From the NCBI GenBank assembly GCA_903903715.1, contig CAIUZX010000209.1, positions 1-6,444 of the forward strand: a stretch of DNA of 6,444 bases. The letters are read 5' to 3'. This document shows, piece by piece, positions 1 to 4,860 of this stretch. A program made the position numbers and the translations under genes. The notes under the pieces were generated by a model. It was not told the origin of the DNA. It worked only from the letters and a program-made list of their open reading frames with translations, and ran no database searches. The stretch is from an uncultured Caulobacterales bacterium (GTDB taxonomy: Bacteria; Pseudomonadota; Alphaproteobacteria; Caulobacterales; Caulobacteraceae). The stretch's first letter is position 1, and each line of letters starts with the position of its first letter.

Positions 1-1
1 C

Positions 2-1099
2 AGGGGACTTTTTGCAGATCGGCCGGAGCCTGATCTTCGGCAATGGCTTGATCTGGCCGCTCTGGGCGCCATCTGCGACGTAACCGCGCTGACCGGCTTC
101 AACCGCGCCCTGGCGGCGCAGGGGTTGAAAGTGATGTCTCGTTGGGCCAACCCGGGTCTGAAGGCGCTGGCAAGCCTTGCTGGCGCATCCGGAGAGGCGA
201 CCACCTTTCACGCCGGTTTTCTTCTCGGGCCAAGAATCAACGCTGGAGGGCGGATCGGTCAGGCGGACGTGGGCGCAAGGCTGCTGTCGACAGACGATGC
301 CCTCGAGGCGGACGCCCTCGCTGCGGAACTCGACGCCTTCAACGTCCTGCGTCGCGAGATCGAAGCGGCGACCCTCGCCGAGGCGGAGCGCCAGATGCAG
401 GACCAGGCGGATGAGCCCGTTGTCATCGCCTGCGGCGACGGTTGGCGGCCAGGTGTCGTCGGCATTGTCGCCGGGCGATTGCGCGAGCGGGTGCGGCGGC
501 CTGTCATTACCATTGGCTTTGACCCGGAAACTGGGATTGGCAAGGGTTCCGGGCGGTCACAGCCAGGGGTCAATCTGGGCGCTGCGATACAGGCGGCGTT
601 TGACGCAGGACTTCTGATGTCAGGCGGCGGCCACGCCATGGCGGGCGGCTTGACCCTTCAGCGAGACCGGCTGCCTGCGTTTCGGGCGTTCATGAACGAG
701 GCTTTGAAAGCGCAGACGGCCGCGGCCACGTTGGCCGACGTGGTGTGGGTCGACGCCCTGTTGACTCCGACTGCCGCAAACCGGTCCCTTTGGGCGGCGT
801 TCGAAGCGCTGGCGCCTTTCGGACCGGGCAACCCCGAGCCGATGTTCGCCCTGGCGAATGTCAGACCTATGCGGGCTATGGCTATGCGCGGAGGCCATGT
901 GCGCTGCGACCTCGTCGATCTCGATGGCCAGAGACTGAAGGCCATCGCCTGGCGTTCGGCTGAGACGCCTATGGGAGAACGCCTCCTCTCCGGCGAATCA
1001 GGCGTGCACGTCGCCGGACGGCTCAAACCGGATGATTGGCAGGGGCGCGCTGGCGTGCAGTTCGAGATCGAGGACGTTTCCGATCCTCGTCGCGCCTGA
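2..1099 (+). CDS. recJ: Single-stranded-DNA exonuclease RecJ, C-terminal part (5' end outside window)
   Basis: RecJ is a cytoplasmic 5'-to-3' exonuclease on single-stranded DNA, used in RecF-pathway recombination, mismatch repair and base excision repair. The frame is open from base 2, so the TTG at 125 is an internal codon and not the start. About 365 codons are present, roughly the last 60% of a usual 570-610 residue RecJ. In order: the end of the DHH phosphoesterase domain (LDLAALGAICDV, then GPRINAGGRIGQADVGARLL); a helical linker; the DHHA1 domain with WRPGVVGIVAGRL, GKGSGRS and the hallmark GGGHAMAGG near 625-650; and the C-terminal OB-type domain opening with FGPGNPEPMF. The DHH metal-binding motifs proper lie upstream of the window. 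The reading frame is intact to TGA at 1097. A tRNA gene with its own promoter follows, so this is probably the end of the recJ transcript. Confidence 0.96.
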   Translation, partial: RGLFADRPEPDLRQWLDLAALGAICDVTALTGFNRALAAQGLKVMSRWANPGLKALASLAGASGEATTFHAGFLLGPRINAGGRIGQADVGARLLSTDDALEADALAAELDAFNVLRREIEAATLAEAERQMQDQADEPVVIACGDGWRPGVVGIVAGRLRERVRRPVITIGFDPETGIGKGSGRSQPGVNLGAAIQAAFDAGLLMSGGGHAMAGGLTLQRDRLPAFRAFMNEALKAQTAAATLADVVWVDALLTPTAANRSLWAAFEALAPFGPGNPEPMFALANVRPMRAMAMRGGHVRCDLVDLDGQRLKAIAWRSAETPMGERLLSGESGVHVAGRLKPDDWQGRAGVQFEIEDVSDPRRA

Positions 1100-1114
1100 C
1101 CGCGACGCACGCGG
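1100..1114 (+). terminator. Possible weak terminator hairpin after recJ
   Basis: Directly after the recJ stop, CCGCG (1100-1104) and CGCGG (1110-1114) can form a 5-bp GC stem with a 5-base loop ACGCA. What follows is AAACTTTCCT, not a clean T tract. It may help end recJ transcription before the tRNA-Glu promoter, but the stem is short and the T tract is poor. Confidence 0.3.
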
Positions 1115-1136
1115 AAACTTTCCTGTAGGAATGGGC

Positions 1137-1165
1137 TTGCGCCGACGAAATTCCCTTTGTATACG
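1137..1165 (+). promoter_or_regulatory. Sigma-70-type promoter of tRNA-Glu
   Basis: TTGCGC (1137-1142) is separated by exactly 17 bases from TATACG (1160-1165). This predicts transcription starting near 1172, about 9 bases before the mature tRNA 5' end at 1181, the normal arrangement for a stable RNA gene. It also indicates that tRNA-Glu is transcribed independently of recJ. Confidence 0.55.
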
Positions 1166-1180
1166 GCGTCTCCCGCGGAC

Positions 1181-1255
1181 GGGCCCTTCGTCTATCGGTT
1201 AGGACACCAGATTTTCATTCTGGGAAGAGGAGTTCGACTCTCCTAGGGCCTACCA
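1181..1255 (+). tRNA. tRNA-Glu, anticodon UUC, CCA encoded
   Basis: A full cloverleaf can be drawn. The acceptor stem is 1181-1187 with 1245-1251, the discriminator is A1252, and CCA is encoded at 1253-1255. The D arm begins GTCT and closes GGAC. The anticodon stem is CCAGA/TCTGG with loop TTTTCAT, putting anticodon TTC at 1214-1216. The variable loop is 4 bases. The T arm is AGGAG, loop TTCGACT, CTCCT. The first acceptor pair is a G1181-U1251 wobble; all other stem pairs are canonical or, at T13-G22, the usual D-arm wobble. It decodes the glutamate codons GAA and GAG. Confidence 0.97.
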
Positions 1256-1276
1256 CCGCGCTTCGCAGTTCCCCCA

Positions 1277-1294
1277 GTTAAGCGTATCGTTAAG
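1277..1294. repeat. Direct repeat GTTAAG-N6-GTTAAG upstream of the cold-shock gene promoter
   Basis: Two perfect GTTAAG copies (1277-1282 and 1289-1294) lie 12 bases apart, start to start, which is roughly one helical turn. They abut the proposed -35 element at 1295. This geometry suits a dimeric activator binding one DNA face. The repeat itself is plain in the sequence; its role as an operator is inferred. Confidence 0.5.
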
Positions 1295-1323
1295 TCGACG
1301 TTTTTCGCGTCGCAGGCTATTTT
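1295..1323 (+). promoter_or_regulatory. Candidate promoter of the double cold-shock-domain gene, with overlapping inverted repeat
   Basis: TCGACG (1295-1300), 17 bases, then TATTTT (1318-1323). Together with the preceding GC, the -10 reads GCTATTTT, similar to the Caulobacter housekeeping -10 element GCTANAWC. Transcription would start near 1330 and give a leader of about 45 bases before the ATG at 1375. Inside the promoter is an inverted repeat, CGACG (1296-1300) and CGTCG (1308-1312), which could be a protein-binding site or a hairpin. In C. crescentus the stationary-phase gene cspD is activated by the response regulator SpdR, which binds an inverted repeat in its promoter; this may be the counterpart. 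Confidence 0.42.
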
Positions 1324-1374
1324 TTCCGTGTTATGCTGCGCGATCCGCTCTGGTCTGGCGGATGTGAGGGGCGA

Positions 1375-2001
1375 ATGTCGACTGGCAGTCTTGACGGAGC
1401 TGATCCAGCTTCAGAGGCCGTACGTATCGGCGGCCGAATCAAATGGTTTGATCCAGGCAAGGGGTACGGGTTCATCGTACCCGACGATCCGGCTATGACG
1501 GATCTCAAAGATGTGCTGCTGCACGTCACCAGTCTTCGTGAGTGCGGCCGAGAGCACGCGCTCGAAGGATCTTCAATTGTCTGCGAGGCGGTGCGAAGGC
1601 CCAAGGGCTGGCAGGTCACATCGATCGTTGAGTTGGACGAGACAACCGCGGCGCCAATGTCTCCCCGACCGTCCGATTTCGCCCGCGGTGAGGGCCTCGG
1701 GGATTTCGGCGGCCATCGCGAGCCGGGCTATCCTTCCGAATACGCGTCCCAGCGGGCCGTCCGGTCGAACGCCGGAGGAGAGGCCCCGCCGCAACGCGCC
1801 AAGGTCAAGTGGTTCAATCGGACCAAAGGATACGGGTTCGTGGTGCGAGACGACGCGCCTGGTGACATTTTCGTGCATATTGAGACCTTGAGACGGTGCG
1901 GGCTTGACGATCTGCAGCCAGGCGACGATGTGCTCGTTCGCTTTTCCACTGGACCCAAGGGCCTTGTGGTGGCCGATATCGAGCCTCTGACGGACGCCTG
2001 A
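1375..2001 (+). CDS. Cold-shock protein with two cold-shock domains (Caulobacter CspC/CspD type)
   Basis: A predicted cytoplasmic RNA and single-stranded-DNA binding protein of 208 residues, acting as an RNA chaperone or transcription antiterminator. Cold-shock domain 1 (about residues 19-88) has RIKWFDPGKGYGFIV (RNP1) and VLLHVTSL (RNP2). Domain 2 (about 142-206) has KVKWFNRTKGYGFVV and IFVHIETL. The linker, about 90-140, is rich in Pro, Arg, Gly and Ser and probably disordered. I chose ATG 1375 over the in-frame ATG at 1333 because GAGGGG lies about 6 bases before it and the proposed promoter would start transcripts near 1330. Domain 2 is closer to consensus than domain 1, which carries a short insertion (around PAMTDLK) before RNP2. 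In Caulobacter, proteins of this two-domain layout are induced in stationary phase rather than by cold; whether that holds here is inference. The DUF192 gene 64 bases downstream may share the transcript. Confidence 0.93.
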   Translation: MSTGSLDGADPASEAVRIGGRIKWFDPGKGYGFIVPDDPAMTDLKDVLLHVTSLRECGREHALEGSSIVCEAVRRPKGWQVTSIVELDETTAAPMSPRPSDFARGEGLGDFGGHREPGYPSEYASQRAVRSNAGGEAPPQRAKVKWFNRTKGYGFVVRDDAPGDIFVHIETLRRCGLDDLQPGDDVLVRFSTGPKGLVVADIEPLTDA

Positions 2002-2065
2002 ACCGATTGCTTTGTCCGGTCGCATTCGGCATGTGGGTATGACTTCGAACGCAAGGGCAATCTGA

Positions 2066-2581
2066 ATGCAACGTCACTCGGGGACCAGACGAGTCAGCCT
2101 CTGGGCGGGTGTCGTTTGTGCGATAGGGGGCGTCTCGCTATTGTTGCTGACGTCGCCAGTCGGCGTTTGGGCAGAGCCGGCGAACGCGCCGCAAGTGCTT
2201 CCCACCGAGACAGTGACCCTGCAGACCGCCAAGGGCCCGGTCAGTTTCAACACAATGATCGCCGCAGATGACGCCGCGCGTCAGAAAGGCTTGATGTTCC
2301 GTCACAAAATGGCGGATCATCAGGCGATGATCTTCGATTTTCCAGAAGCAACGCCCGTCTCATTCTGGATGCACAACACGGCTCTCGGCCTCGACATCAT
2401 ATTCATCGGCGTCGACGGCAAGATCACGAACATCGCCGCCAACGCAAAGCCCTACGACGACAGTCCTCTACCTTCCGCCGGTCCCGCCCGGGCTGTCCTA
2501 GAGATCAAGGCCGGCCTCGCCAAGCGTTTCGGTATTAAGGTCGGAGATCGGGTGACCGACGGTTGGATCTTTCCGAAGTAG
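2066..2581 (+). CDS. Exported DUF192 family protein
   Basis: A 171-residue protein that matches the DUF192 family, small bacterial and archaeal proteins of unknown biochemical function. Residues 1-36 form a signal peptide: a basic start with TRRVSL, a hydrophobic core (about 12-30) and a likely signal-peptidase site at VWA-EP. The paired arginines allow either Sec or Tat export. The mature domain, about 50-168, has the family features QKGLMFRHKM, MIFDFPEATPVSFWMHNT, LDIIFIGVDGKI and a C-terminal AVLEIKAGLAKRFGIKVGDRV. It is expected in the periplasm. AAGGG lies about 8 bases before the ATG. No convincing promoter or terminator is visible in the 64 bases after the cold-shock gene, so co-transcription is likely. 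The gene is complete and its length is normal for the family. Confidence 0.92.
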   Translation: MQRHSGTRRVSLWAGVVCAIGGVSLLLLTSPVGVWAEPANAPQVLPTETVTLQTAKGPVSFNTMIAADDAARQKGLMFRHKMADHQAMIFDFPEATPVSFWMHNTALGLDIIFIGVDGKITNIAANAKPYDDSPLPSAGPARAVLEIKAGLAKRFGIKVGDRVTDGWIFPK

Positions 2582-2591
2582 AGGTCGATAC

Positions 2592-2613
2592 AATCACAGC
2601 TGACGCCGTGATT
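2592..2613 (+). terminator. Hairpin after the DUF192 gene, possible terminator
   Basis: AATCAC (2592-2597) pairs with GTGATT (2608-2613). Inside, after one mismatch, GC and GC can pair around a TGAC tetraloop. It begins 10 bases after the DUF192 stop and is followed by a short T run (TTGGTTG). It could end the cold-shock/DUF192 transcript before tRNA-Pro. The stem is AT-rich and the T tract is poor. Confidence 0.38.
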
Positions 2614-2666
2614 TTGGTTGCGGTGACAGGTCAAACCCACTACCCACGCCCAACCTGAAGTCATGT

Positions 2667-2743
<77 letters not shown>

Positions 2744-2762
2744 TTTCCCTGCAGGCGCGGCC

Positions 2763-2897
2763 CTACTGGGCTGGAGAGCTGTGAGAGCCTTTGATCATCA
2801 AGGCGACGGCGAAGGCTGCGATAGCCAAAGACGTCAGGGCGCCGATTGTCGACACGACATCGGCATTCGCAAAGATGATGGGGAGCAGCGTCTCCAT
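2763..2897 (-). CDS. Small single-pass membrane peptide, 44 residues, downstream of chrA
   Basis: I do not recognise this as a named family. On the minus strand an ATG at 2897 opens 44 codons ending in TAG at 2763. The ribosome binding site is good: AAAAAGGA ends 6 bases before the ATG. The peptide starts METLLPIIFANADVV, has an uncharged hydrophobic stretch at about residues 14-35 (VVSTIGALTSLAIAAFAVAL and on), and ends in the polar tail KGSHSSPAQ. That is the profile of a small inner-membrane protein with one helix. It lies 45 bases downstream of chrA on the same strand, so it may be the second gene of that transcript. It could assist the transporter or be unrelated. Against it: the ORF is short, and no homologue could be checked here. 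Confidence 0.6.
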   Translation of the reverse strand: METLLPIIFANADVVSTIGALTSLAIAAFAVALMIKGSHSSPAQ

Positions 2898-2901
2898 GGT
2901 T

Positions 2902-2937
2902 GGTCCTTTTTGGGCGCAATCGGATCGCGTCAGGACC
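2902..2937 (-). promoter_or_regulatory. Possible intercistronic RNA structure covering the ribosome binding site of the 44-codon ORF
   Basis: In the minus-strand RNA after chrA, GGUCC (2937-2933) can pair with GGACC (2906-2902); the latter contains most of the AGGA ribosome binding site of the small ORF. Between them, CGCGA (2929-2925) and UUGCG (2919-2915) form an inner 5-bp stem with a 5-base loop. The folded form would hide the binding site. The complementarity is seen directly; regulation by it is inference. Confidence 0.3.
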
Positions 2938-2942
2938 TCGCT

Positions 2943-4238
2943 TCAAGCCCCGTGCCAGAGGCGCCCTATGCCGAGCAAGGCGCCCGACAAGACCACAATC
3001 ACGGCCGGAACCCTGCGGCTGAAGATCATCAGCAGCGCGACAAGCGTGACGCCAAGGCTGACAAGATCCACGCCCTGCGAAGACTGATAGGCTTGCCGTC
3101 CGATCGATAGGCCGAGCGTTGCAATCACGCCGACCACGGCGGCCGTAAGGCTGTCCAGGCTCGCCTGCAGGCGTGGACCCACCCGATTGGGTCCGACCAA
3201 TGGCGCGCCGACGAGCGCCATGTAGAAGCACGGCAGAAAGGTCGTCCAGACTGTCAGAAACGCAGCCAACCCCGCGGCGCCCAGCTGGCTCAGGCCGCCG
3301 CACGCCCCATCTCGGCACGCGTTCCACCCTGCGAAGAAGCCAACATACTCATTGACCAGGATAAGCGGCCCCGGCGTGGTTTCCGCCAGCGCCAGCCCGT
3401 GCGCCATGTCGGCGGCGCTGATCCAGTGAAATTCGCCTACAGCGCCTGATGCGACGAACGGCAATACGGCATAGGCGCCGCCGAAGGTGACCAGGGCCGC
3501 TTGGAGGAAAAATACCGATAGCTTGAGGAACGGGGTCGGGCCGAACGCTGCGATGATGATCATCAGGGGTATCGCCCAGAGTGCCGCGAAGAGGACGGTG
3601 AGACCAAGAAGCCTCGCCAACCATGACATTGCCGAGTGTGCGGCTGGGGCTTGTGTGACCGCGATCTCGGGCGACCCGCTGTGGCGATAAGTTAGAGCGC
3701 CGACGGCAGCGGCTCCGGAAAGGATCCACGGCAGGCTGATGTTGAATGCTGCAATGCCTCCGAAGGCGGCAATCGCCACGGATGCGCTCAAAAAGGTCGT
3801 GATTGTTCGTTGTCCGATACGGAACACTGCGGCGGCGATGAGCGCGACCACGACAGCGGACATGCCGGAAAACGCCGCAGCCAGCCAAGGCTCTTCGCCC
3901 TTCGCGGCCGCCAACCAGGCGAGACCAAAGAGGAGGACGGCGCCGGGCGCCACGAAGAGACCTCCGGACAGGATGGCGCCCCAATATCCGCGTCTGCGCC
4001 AGCCCAGATAAGTCGCCAGCTGCTGCGCTTCAGGTCCCGGCAGGATCATCGCAAAGTTCAACGCGGCCCGAAAGCCGGCCTCATCGACCCAGCCACGGCG
4101 AGCGACGATCTCCTCATGCATCTGCTGGATCTGCGCCGCAGGGCCGCCGAAGGACGTCGCGCCGATCTTCAGCCAGACGGCGGCGTCCTCCAGCCAGGTT
4201 TCAACTTTGGTTGTGTTCGACGCAGAAGGGTCCGTCAT
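2943..4238 (-). CDS. chrA: Chromate transporter ChrA, two CHR domains
   Basis: An inner-membrane transporter of the CHR family that exports chromate and gives resistance to it. At 431 residues it is a long-chain member with two homologous CHR domains. Domain 1 (about 15-190) has FGGPAAQIQQMHEEIV and the hallmark PGPEAQQLATYLG at 67 onward. Domain 2 (about 225-425) has FGGAYAVLPF at 252 onward and TTPGPLILVNEYVGFFAG around 287-304. About ten or more hydrophobic segments are visible. I prefer ATG 4238 (MTDPSAS) over the in-frame ATG at 4259, because GGGAGAG sits about 5 bases before 4238. No chrB-type regulator is present. An unusual CX4C pair (C308, C313) lies in the loop after the domain 2 signature. 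The gene is divergent from the complex I gene and is followed by the 44-codon ORF. Sulfate or another oxyanion cannot be excluded as the substrate. Confidence 0.93.
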   Translation of the reverse strand: MTDPSASNTTKVETWLEDAAVWLKIGATSFGGPAAQIQQMHEEIVARRGWVDEAGFRAALNFAMILPGPEAQQLATYLGWRRRGYWGAILSGGLFVAPGAVLLFGLAWLAAAKGEEPWLAAAFSGMSAVVVALIAAAVFRIGQRTITTFLSASVAIAAFGGIAAFNISLPWILSGAAAVGALTYRHSGSPEIAVTQAPAAHSAMSWLARLLGLTVLFAALWAIPLMIIIAAFGPTPFLKLSVFFLQAALVTFGGAYAVLPFVASGAVGEFHWISAADMAHGLALAETTPGPLILVNEYVGFFAGWNACRDGACGGLSQLGAAGLAAFLTVWTTFLPCFYMALVGAPLVGPNRVGPRLQASLDSLTAAVVGVIATLGLSIGRQAYQSSQGVDLVSLGVTLVALLMIFSRRVPAVIVVLSGALLGIGRLWHGA

Positions 4239-4279
4239 CCGTCTCTCCCGTCGCGCCATTTGACTCGCATAGAGGCGCC

Positions 4280-4290
4280 CTGCCAGGCAG
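4280..4290. repeat. Perfect 5-1-5 palindrome between chrA and the NDUFS4-type gene
   Basis: CTGCC-A-GGCAG is a perfect 11-base palindrome in the divergent spacer. It lies 42 bases upstream of the chrA ATG and, for chrA, downstream of the proposed promoter. It could be an operator half or chance; GC-rich palindromes of this length do arise by chance. Confidence 0.3.
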
Positions 4291-4298
4291 ACACCCCT

Positions 4299-4326
4299 TT
4301 GCCGCAGCGCCGGAACGGCTTATGGG
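4299..4326 (+). promoter_or_regulatory. Candidate promoter of the NDUFS4-type gene
   Basis: TTGCCG (4299-4304), 16 bases, TATGGG (4321-4326). Transcription would start near 4333, about 28 bases before the ATG. The -10 is a weak match, and it overlaps the -10 proposed for chrA on the other strand. Confidence 0.33.
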
Positions 4327-4347
4327 ATGTGCGAGAGTTTCCGCCAA
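4319..4347 (-). promoter_or_regulatory. Candidate promoter of chrA
   Basis: On the minus strand, TTGGCG (4347-4342) is followed after 17 bases by CATAAG (4324-4319). Transcription would start near 4312, leaving a leader of about 75 bases before the chrA ATG at 4238. It overlaps the forward promoter candidate, so the two genes could compete for polymerase. Confidence 0.35.
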
Positions 4348-4360
4348 GACGTGAGCGCCC

Positions 4361-4666
4361 ATGTTCGCCAGAATTTATCGCCCTGCGAAGACCGCCATGC
4401 AGTCCGGCAAGGCCAAGACGCATGATTGGGTTCTGGAGTTCGAACCTGCGTCGGCGCGTATTCCCGACCCGCTGATGGGGTGGAGTTCGTCTTCGGATAT
4501 GAACGCCCAGGTGCGTCTGAGATTCCCGACCAAGGAAGAAGCGATCGCGTATGCTCAGGCCCACGGCATTCCGTTCCAGGTGATCGAGCCGAAGACGGGC
4601 AAGCGGATCATCAAGGCTTATGCCGACAATTTCGCTACGGGTCGGATGGAGCCCTGGACTCACTAG
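4361..4666 (+). CDS. NADH dehydrogenase (complex I) accessory subunit, NDUFS4 family
   Basis: A 101-residue soluble protein of the ETC complex I conserved-region family, counterpart of mitochondrial NDUFS4 (18 kDa/AQDQ subunit). In alphaproteobacteria and mitochondria it sits on the peripheral arm of NADH:ubiquinone oxidoreductase and helps hold the NADH-oxidising module on the complex. Visible family features are ARIYRPAKTAMQSGKAK at the start, WVLEFEP, the signature DPLMGWSSSSDM (about 36-47), VRLRFPTKEEAIAYA and GIPFQVIEP. The length is normal for bacterial members, which lack the mitochondrial targeting extension. There is no signal peptide or membrane segment. The ribosome binding site is weak (GTGAG about 5 bases upstream). 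It stands away from any nuo operon in this window, which is common for this subunit. A tRNA-Arg gene begins 19 bases after its stop. Confidence 0.94.
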   Translation: MFARIYRPAKTAMQSGKAKTHDWVLEFEPASARIPDPLMGWSSSSDMNAQVRLRFPTKEEAIAYAQAHGIPFQVIEPKTGKRIIKAYADNFATGRMEPWTH

Positions 4667-4685
4667 GCCCTTTTGGTTTCTCTCA

Positions 4686-4762
4686 GCGTCCGTAGCTCAA
4701 CCGGATAGAGCACTCGCCTTCTAAGCGAGCGGTTGCAGGTTCGAGTCCTGCCGGACGCGCCA
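4686..4762 (+). tRNA. tRNA-Arg, anticodon UCU, CCA encoded
   Basis: A perfect acceptor stem, GCGTCCG (4686-4692) with CGGACGC (4752-4758), then discriminator G4759 and CCA 4760-4762. The anticodon stem is CTCGC/GCGAG with loop CTTCTAA, putting anticodon TCT at 4720-4722. The T arm is GCAGG, loop TTCGAGT, CCTGC. It reads the AGA codon (and AGG by wobble), which is rare in GC-rich genomes. No promoter is evident in the 19-base gap after the NDUFS4-type gene, so it may be processed from that mRNA. Confidence 0.98.
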
Positions 4763-4773
4763 AGACCGGGCGT

Positions 4774-4796
4774 GGAATGCTCAAGCGCGGCATTCC
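4774..4796 (+). terminator. Stem-loop after tRNA-Arg, candidate terminator
   Basis: GGAATGC (4774-4780) and GCATTCC (4790-4796) form a perfect 7-bp stem with a 9-base loop, extendable by two G-U pairs. It lies 11 bases after the tRNA CCA. There is no T tract afterwards, so if it ends transcription it does so weakly or with Rho. It could otherwise mark the 3' processing region or be an operator for the acylase gene. Confidence 0.45.
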
Positions 4797-4860
4797 GTCA
4801 TTGCACCGTGAGCCTGCCATTGCGAGAGTAGGGCAAAGACGGCGGGAAACGGACGGATCC

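Noticed and set aside
1278..1293. CtrA binding site (TTAA-N7-TTAA)
   Set aside because: The two TTAA are 8 bases apart, not 7, so it does not fit the consensus; kept only as a direct repeat.
1333..1377. ATG 1333 as start of the cold-shock protein
   Set aside because: It has no ribosome binding site, lies almost at the predicted transcription start, and the extra residues are not conserved-looking. ATG 1375 has GAGGGG upstream.
1991..2018. CGGAC...GTCCG hairpin as a terminator between the cold-shock and DUF192 genes
   Set aside because: An 18-base loop, a 5-bp stem partly inside the coding region, and no T tract.
4236..4259. ATG 4259 as start of chrA
   Set aside because: The internal ATG at 4238 has a well-placed GGGAGAG; the extra seven residues look like translated leader.
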